In this document: piece by piece, positions 58,659-64,000 of the stretch
Layout: every line of letters begins with the position of its first letter
How positions within the stretch are numbered: the first letter of the stretch is position 1
Program-made: the position numbers and the translations under genes
The notes under the pieces: model-generated
What the model saw: only the letters and a program-made list of their open reading frames with translations
What the model was told of the DNA's origin: nothing
The model's database searches: none
NCBI RefSeq assembly: GCF_032452875.1
Contig: NC_083897.1
Location: 8,042,854 to 8,106,853, forward strand
Direction of reading: 5' to 3'
Source of the DNA: Bos javanicus
Lineage: Eukaryota > Chordata > Mammalia > Artiodactyla > Bovidae
DNA length: 64,000 nt

Positions 58659-59107
58659 GGGCTTCTCAGGTGGCTCAGTGGTAAAGAATCTGCCTGTCAA
58701 TGCAGGAGACACAAGAGACACAGGTTCGATCCCTGGGTGGGGAAGATACCCTGGAGAAGGAAATGGCAACCCACTCCAGTATTCTTGCTGGGAAACCTCA
58801 TGGACAGAGGAGCCTGGCGGGCTACAGTCCATGAGGTCACAAAAGAGCTGGACATTACTTAGCAATGCTGCTGCTGCTAAGTCACTTCAATCATGTCCAA
58901 CTCTGTGTGACCCCATAGACGGCAGCCCACCAGGCTCCCCGTCCCTGGGACTCTCCAGGCAAGAACACTGGAGTGGGTTGCCATTTCCTTGTCCAATGCA
59001 GGAAAGTGAAAAGTGAAAGTGAAGTCGCTCAGTCGTGTCCGACTTTTAGCAAGAGTACTGGAGTGGGGTGCCGTTGCCTTCTCTGGACTTAGCGACTAAA
59101 CAGCAAC
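58659..59107 (+). mobile_element. Bov-tA SINE carrying a nested Bov-A2
   Basis: A sense Bov-tA flanked by AAATTGATTCCT (58647-58658 and 59108-59119). Its last ~25 nt ('acttagcgactaaacagcaa') are displaced to the right by a minus-strand Bov-A2. Confidence 0.93.
58867..59085 (-). mobile_element. Bov-A2 SINE nested in Bov-tA, internally deleted
   Basis: The antisense copy keeps the (GCT)n tail, first monomer and linker. The other monomer jumps from 'gtgtccgacttttagc' to 'aagagtactggagtggg', so about 70 bp are missing. Confidence 0.88.
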
Positions 59108-59461
59108 AAATTGATTCCTACTGTTAGATACGTGATTGCTTTTAGTTTATAGTGTACAAAAAGTAACTACAAAACTAAGATAATGTATATATTTACCTAC
59201 TTTTTTGGCAAGATAAGTTTGAAAGATATTTTCAGGTGATTAGAGGATGACATATTGAGAATATTATTTATTATTGAGTATTTAGCAGCACTAGATCTTT
59301 TTGAATATATCAACTCAGGTCAAAGGCAAAATAGGACAACCCATCAATTATAATAACAAAAACTGCACGAATCTAGACATTATATTTGACTTTATCCATG
59401 GCTAATATGTTTTGACAACTGGCTCTCCAGGGGAAAAAAACAGTACTGATCTATAGCATTT

Positions 59462-59677
59462 GAAGCTTCCCTGCTGGCTCAGACAGTAAAGAATCTGCCT
59501 ACAATGTGGAGAACTGGGTTTGATCCCTGGGTTAGGAAGATCCCCTGGAGGATGGCATGGCACCCCACTCCAGTATTCTTGCCTGGAGAAGCCCCAAGAA
59601 CAGAGGAGCCTGGCAGGCTACAGTCCGTGGTTCGCAAAGAGTCGAACACGACTGAGTGACTAAGCGTAGCATAGCAG
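59462..59677 (+). mobile_element. Bov-tA SINE
   Basis: From 'gaagcttccctgctggctca' to 'gtgactaagcgtagcatagc'. Confidence 0.92.
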
Positions 59678-59839
59678 TTGCTGATTTTCATGGTGTAAAT
59701 GCTCTCACCACGGCTGATTTCAAGCCCCCAATGTGAGGTCACTAACTGGAGTATACAATCAGCTTCTGTGAGCTGGTGCTAGCAGGTTTCAGCACACTAT
59801 CACAATATATAACGTGTATATAAAGAATACATTTACCTT

Positions 59840-59990
59840 TCTTTCTGAACCATTTGAGTATAAATTGCTGATGTAATGCCCCCTTTACCCTTAAATACTC
59901 CAGGGTATCTGTTAAGAATAAAGACATTCACTTGAGTAACTTGAGTAACAATACAATGATTAAAATCAGTAAATTAACACTGATACAAAA
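59840..59990 (-). mobile_element. Old L1M fragment
   Basis: 'aaccatttgagtataaattg', 'taatgccccctttaccctta' and 'aagaataaagacattcactt' are antisense L1M text. Confidence 0.6.
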
Positions 59991-60394
59991 GTATTATATA
60001 CACTACTACACACTGTATTCAAATGTTGACAATTGTCTCAAAAATGCCCTTTATAGCTTTTGAAAAAAAAAGTTTGGTCTAGAATCTAATGCAGTATTGT
60101 CTATATTTGGAGGATAAAATGTATTTTCTCAGAAGTTTCTATCTGTAGCCCTCTTCCACTTTGCAAATCTGCCTTCATTCTTTCTTCGCACCTCTTAATC
60201 TTTCCACAAGCAGTTCTAGCACTAATTTCTAGAGTCTAACATTAGACATTTTATCAGCATATAACAGTAAACGTGCTACCAATGATAGACATCAAATGCT
60301 CACAGTGGTTCTAGAGTTTAAATTTTACTTAATGTTGGTAGTTACTAATAAGAAATAGTGTACTTAAATTCAAAGAGTCATCTTTGTTGGTTTT

Positions 60395-60530
60395 TTTAGT
60401 ATTTGTTCTTAATTACTTTTTATTGAAGTACAGTTGATTTGCAATGTTGTATTAATTACTGCTGTACAGCAATGATTCAGTTATACATATATATATATAT
60501 TCTTTTTAAAATATTCTTTTCCATTATGAT
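60395..60530 (-). mobile_element. L1 3' end, antisense
   Basis: 'tttttattgaagtacagttg', 'tactgctgtacagcaatgat' and a (TA)n run at 60483-60502 are the standard antisense end of an artiodactyl L1. Confidence 0.75.
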
Positions 60531-60574
60531 TTACCATCATCTTTGTTGTTATTAATGTTGATGTCCCTCTTTAG

Positions 60575-60777
60575 TTCAGTTCAGTTCAGTCGCTCAGTCA
60601 TGTCTGACTCTTTGCAACCCCATGGACTGCAGCACACCAGGCCTCCCTGTCCATCACCAACTCCCAGAATTTACCCAAACTCATGTCCATTGAGTAGGTG
60701 ATGCCATCCAACCATCTCATCCTCTGCCGTCCTCTTCTCCTCCCGCCTTCAATCTTCCCCAGCATCAGGGTCTTTTC
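60575..60777 (-). mobile_element. Short BovB LINE 3' end
   Basis: An antisense BovB from its (GTTCA)n terminus to 'catcagggtcttttcatt'. A 7-bp TTTAGTT occurs at both edges. Confidence 0.88.
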
Positions 60778-61689
60778 ATTTAGTTATTAATATAACCTTG
60801 GCTTTATAAATTTGTATGCATGCCAATCACAGACAATCTTACTGGAGGTTGTGGGCAATGCTAAATTTAACCAAATAACTTTCAGCAATATAAGGAAATA
60901 GCTAAAAATGTTTATTTGGGGTGTGTATATGCATGTGTTGTTCTGCTAACAACAATGCTTCTGCTTTCAAAAACTATTGCTATTTCTATCAAAATGAGTA
61001 CCCAGCAACAGTTCCACAATGGCAACAAACAAAATGAAGACTAATGTAACCATTAAATGTGTTTGGGTTTGAAATGATGAATGTCTCCTGAAGGTATTGA
61101 AAACTCCTGCATCACAATAGGACCTTTAAAGTAATCCAGAAGTTTGAGTAGATAGGTCTGCCTGTGACAGGAAGTCTTTTTTTGTTGTTGTTTGTTAAAT
61201 GTTGGCACTTAAAACTAAGGCAAACCTGTCATCTGTCTATGTAAACAAATCCTATGACGTGGTGAGCTACTTAACACAAATAACTAGGATCAGTGCCAGC
61301 ATTAAGTGAATGGAAGAATTAGCTACTGATAGGAATGAGTTATTTTGGCTACTATTTCTCAAATGATTTAAGCAGAAGGTACTTTCTTTCCTTGAAATGT
61401 CCAAATAGTCATACCAAGTTTCAATTTTGCTTCCATGGAGATCTGGCCATTCAGTGAAGGCTGTGTCTCTGTATGCAAAAAGAAAACCAAAGAAAGAAAA
61501 GAAACGAAGAAAATGGAATGGAATGGATTATCAAATAGAGACAAAACAAAGATGTCCACTGTAATCATCGTTTTATTTTGAGGTATTAATAGAAAGCACA
61601 TATACCCTGTCTAAACCTAGACTATGTTTCCAGTGCCACTAGGATCCCACATACCCCATCATCTCTCAGATTGTCTAACCCTTTCCAAT

Positions 61690-62510
61690 CTGTCTCCCAG
61701 AGACAACTTTCTCTAATGTAAAATGAGCACATGGCTTCCATGACTTCCCACTGCCTATAGGATACCAGGCTCCTTCCTTAGCAAGGCATTCCAAGGACCC
61801 TCTGGGATCAGGCTCCTGCCTAGGACTCCAGCACAAACTTCACCAGCTCTCCTTTTAATAGAGTTTGTTGGGTTGCATGCCTGCTTACTCATGTCCAACT
61901 TTGAGAGCCCATGGACTGTAGCCCGTAGGCTCCTCTGTCCATGGGATTCTCCAGGCAAGCATACTGGAGTGGGTTGTGATTTCCTACTTCAAGGGATCTT
62001 CCTCACGCAGGGATCAAACCCACCTATCTGGCATCTCCTACACTGGCAGGTGGATTCTTTACCAATTGAGCCACCTGGGAAGTCCTTACTAGAGCTCTTG
62101 ACCTTCCAATTCCTAGGTGTAAATCAAAGTAACTACTTCTACTTCCAGGAGGAGAGGGTCTCTCTGGTTTGACTTCCATGCCTTTGTTCACCCTCCTCTG
62201 TGGGCAAAGCTCTTAATCTTTTGTTTGCCTGATGAATACTAATCTTACCTTGTTTACAAACCCTCTTCTGACTCCTGCCCACATTCACCTTTGTACACAC
62301 ATTCTGCTTTGTCAATCTTCTATAATAGCACCTATAACACTTGATTGATTTATTTGATCCTATCTTTTCTTAATAGGTTGCAAGCTCTTTGAGGTCAAGG
62401 ACCATGAATTATTCATGTTTATATCATCAGCTCCTAGCCTATTTTGTGTCTGGTACATAGGAGGTACTCAGTAAACACTGTTGAATGAAGAGCAATTGCA
62501 ACTAGAATTA
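61690..62510 (-). mobile_element. L2 LINE split by a Bov-tA
   Basis: 'cccactgcctataggatacc' before the SINE, and 'gttgcaagctctttgaggtc' and 'gtctggtacataggaggtac' after it, belong to one L2 3' region. Confidence 0.65.
61876..62086 (-). mobile_element. Bov-tA SINE inside L2
   Basis: An antisense copy with the head complement 'gagccacctgggaagtcc'. Confidence 0.9.
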
Positions 62511-62519
62511 CCTAGACGG

Positions 62520-62650
62520 CTCATGGTCCAGTAGGAAGCCACTAGCCACAAGTGGGCAATGACATTTTAATTAACTAAAATAAAAAATTCAGTTCCAGTA
62601 GCTATTTGTGGCTATCACACTGGACCACACAGATTATGAAACTGCCATCA
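62520..62650. mobile_element. Possible nonautonomous DNA transposon remnant
   Basis: 'agccactagccacaagtggg' on the left and 'gctatttgtggctatcacac' on the right form imperfect inverted ends around an AT-rich middle, as in small hAT-like elements. Confidence 0.45.
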
Positions 62651-62906
62651 TCACAAAAAGTTCTAATACATAGTGTTGATCTAGATAATTCTTTATTCTC
62701 CCACTTCAGTTTAATAAACATTGACCTTCTATTATATGCTAACATTTAATGTGAACAAAACATGAATACTATCATTATTATTTAGAAGGCATTCAAAATC
62801 TGGTAGGGAGGAGCCTTACAAAATGAGAGAGATCATTTCCACATTGGGACATCAGGGAAAGTTTTATGGAGATTTTTCTCACTTAAACTGGGCATTTAAA
62901 GATGAA

Positions 62907-63030
62907 GAGAGGAAATTCCCTAGTGGTACAGCAGTTAGGACTTGGCAGTTTCACTGCTGTGGGCCTGGGTTCAATCCCTGCTCGGGAAACTAAGATTGTG
63001 AACACTGCAAAAGAAAGAGAAGAAAAACAC
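62907..63030 (+). mobile_element. CHR-type SINE
   Basis: 'gaaattccctagtggtacag', 'gggttcaatccctgctcggg' and an A/G-rich tail. Confidence 0.88.
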
Positions 63031-63157
63031 GAAGAGAATTGAATGAGGCAAATCTTGGGAAAGGAGAGAAAATAGTGTGAGAAAAGGTATAGGTGGGAAA
63101 GTACTAGGAAAATGGGAAGTAATTTCATTTGCTTAGAATCTATGGTATATGATATGA

Positions 63158-63735
63158 AGGTTCCTCAAAAACTTAAAAATAGAACTACTGTATGATCTGG
63201 GCTTCCCTGGTGGCTCAGTAAGTAAAGAATTCGCCTGCAATGTGGGAGACCTGGGTTCAGTCCCTGGGTTGGGAAGATCCCTGGAGGAGGGCACGGCTAC
63301 CCACTCCAGTGTTCTTGCCTGGAGAATCCCATGGACAGAGGAGCCTGGCGGGCTACAGTACATAGGGTTGCAAAGAGTCAGGCATGACTGATCAACTAAG
63401 CACATAGCACAGCATGATCTAGCAGTTCCATTTCTGGGACATGGAAATGAAAACACTAACTAGAAAAGTTATCTGCACCCCCAATGTTCACTGCTGCATC
63501 AATTACAATATCTAAAACATGAAAACAACCTTACTGTCCATCAGTGGATGAGTGGGTAGAGAAATTATGGTGTGTGTATACATACACAAACACAACGGAA
63601 TACTATTCAGCTATAAAAAGAAGGAAACCCTGCCAATTGAGGGGTAGGTGAAATGAGTGAAGGAGGTCAAAAGGTACAAACTTCTAGTTATAAAATAAAT
63701 AAGTCCTGGGGATGAGAAAAAGAATGTATAGTATA
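63158..63735 (+). mobile_element. L1 ORF2 end and 3' UTR, split by a Bov-tA
   Basis: 'ggttcctcaaaaacttaaaa' before, and 'ttccatttctgggacatgga', 'ctgtccatcagtggatgagt' and 'atactattcagctataaaaa' after, are continuous L1 text. Confidence 0.78.
63199..63412 (+). mobile_element. Bov-tA SINE inside L1
   Basis: A complete sense copy. ATGATCT precedes it (63192-63198) and follows it (63414-63420), a short target duplication. Confidence 0.92.
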
Positions 63736-63835
63736 TGAGCAGGGAATGGTTATTTAGGTCATACATTTTGTTCAGGCCATACATTCATTCCTTCAACCAT
63801 CCAACAAATGGGTTTTTTTTTTGAGCACTTTCAGG

Positions 63836-64000
63836 GGATTCCCTGGTGGCTCAGGCGGTAAAGAGTCTGCCTGCAATGCAGGAAACCTGAGTTTGATCCC
63901 TTGCTTGGGAAGATCCCCTGGAGTAGGAAATGGCAACCCACTCCAGCACTCTTGCCTGGAAAATCCCATGCACAGAGGAGCCTGGGGGTGGGGGTGGGGG
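63836..64000 (+). mobile_element. Bov-tA SINE, cut by the window end
   Basis: The head and most of the body are present. The last 17 bases become a G-rich run instead of the usual 'ggtgggctacag', and the window ends there. Confidence 0.85.

Larger units (their letters stand above)
31116..64000. other. Intergenic region downstream of XIAP
   Basis: No protein-coding exon is supported here; open frames lie in repeats or show no homology I recognise. Repeats are listed separately. Stretches where I recognise nothing are 31116-31690, 34710-35625, 36290-37210, 37430-38560, 39870-40145, 43530-44255, 44425-45875, 46270-46545, 46975-48370, 49560-49980, 51345-51770, 52720-53265, 54520-56105, 56805-58300, 59125-59460, 59995-60390, 60780-61685 and 62655-62905. 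Confidence 0.75.

Noticed and set aside
44000..64000. Possible first exons of the next gene (STAG2 in other mammals)
   Set aside because: No CpG island, recognisable coding exon or promoter signature was found; the distance in other mammals also suggests it lies beyond the window.

Overview
This is mammalian nuclear DNA from a ruminant, most likely a bovid. It is AT-rich, split by GT-AG introns, and packed with cetartiodactyl and ruminant repeats: Bov-tA and Bov-A2 SINEs, CHR-type tRNA-derived SINEs, BovB (RTE) LINEs and a bovid-type L1 3' end. Older mammal-wide repeats (MIR, L2, L1M, MLT1, MER5A, MER2/Tigger) form the background. The exact species cannot be fixed from the sequence alone.

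The only protein-coding gene I can support is XIAP (BIRC4), the X-linked inhibitor of apoptosis, on the + strand. Its six coding exons (11607-12483, 13924-14023, 15144-15222, 15889-15931, 18886-19086, 26422-26615) join in frame to 497 codons plus a stop, the human length. They encode BIR1, BIR2, BIR3, UBA and RING in order with all zinc ligands present. The first 11.57 kb is the 3' part of the 5'-UTR intron; the promoter and noncoding exon 1 lie upstream. A 3' UTR of about 4.5 kb follows the stop, with the most convincing poly(A) signals at 31079-31099. From there to 64000 is intergenic and repeat-dominated. In other mammals STAG2 lies further downstream, but no exon of it is recognisable here.

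The accessory content is retroposon history. Intron 6 holds a long BovB copy with most reverse transcriptase motifs. The 3' UTR carries an antisense, target-site-flanked retrocopy that folds like a two-hairpin H/ACA snoRNA. The interval 38.9-43.5 kb is a cluster of BovB copies that includes a 5'-inverted copy and one with a scrambled 5' end, complete target-site duplications and an L1 inserted inside it.

No new operon-like or defence-like system is present. The most interesting observations are (1) XIAP codon 242, the caspase cleavage aspartate in human XIAP, reads Thr here; (2) two substitutions in the BIR3 Smac-binding groove; (3) the H/ACA-like retrocopy in the 3' UTR; and (4) the structured BovB/L1 insertions. 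Comparisons with human XIAP and with repeat consensus sequences are from memory, not from searches.
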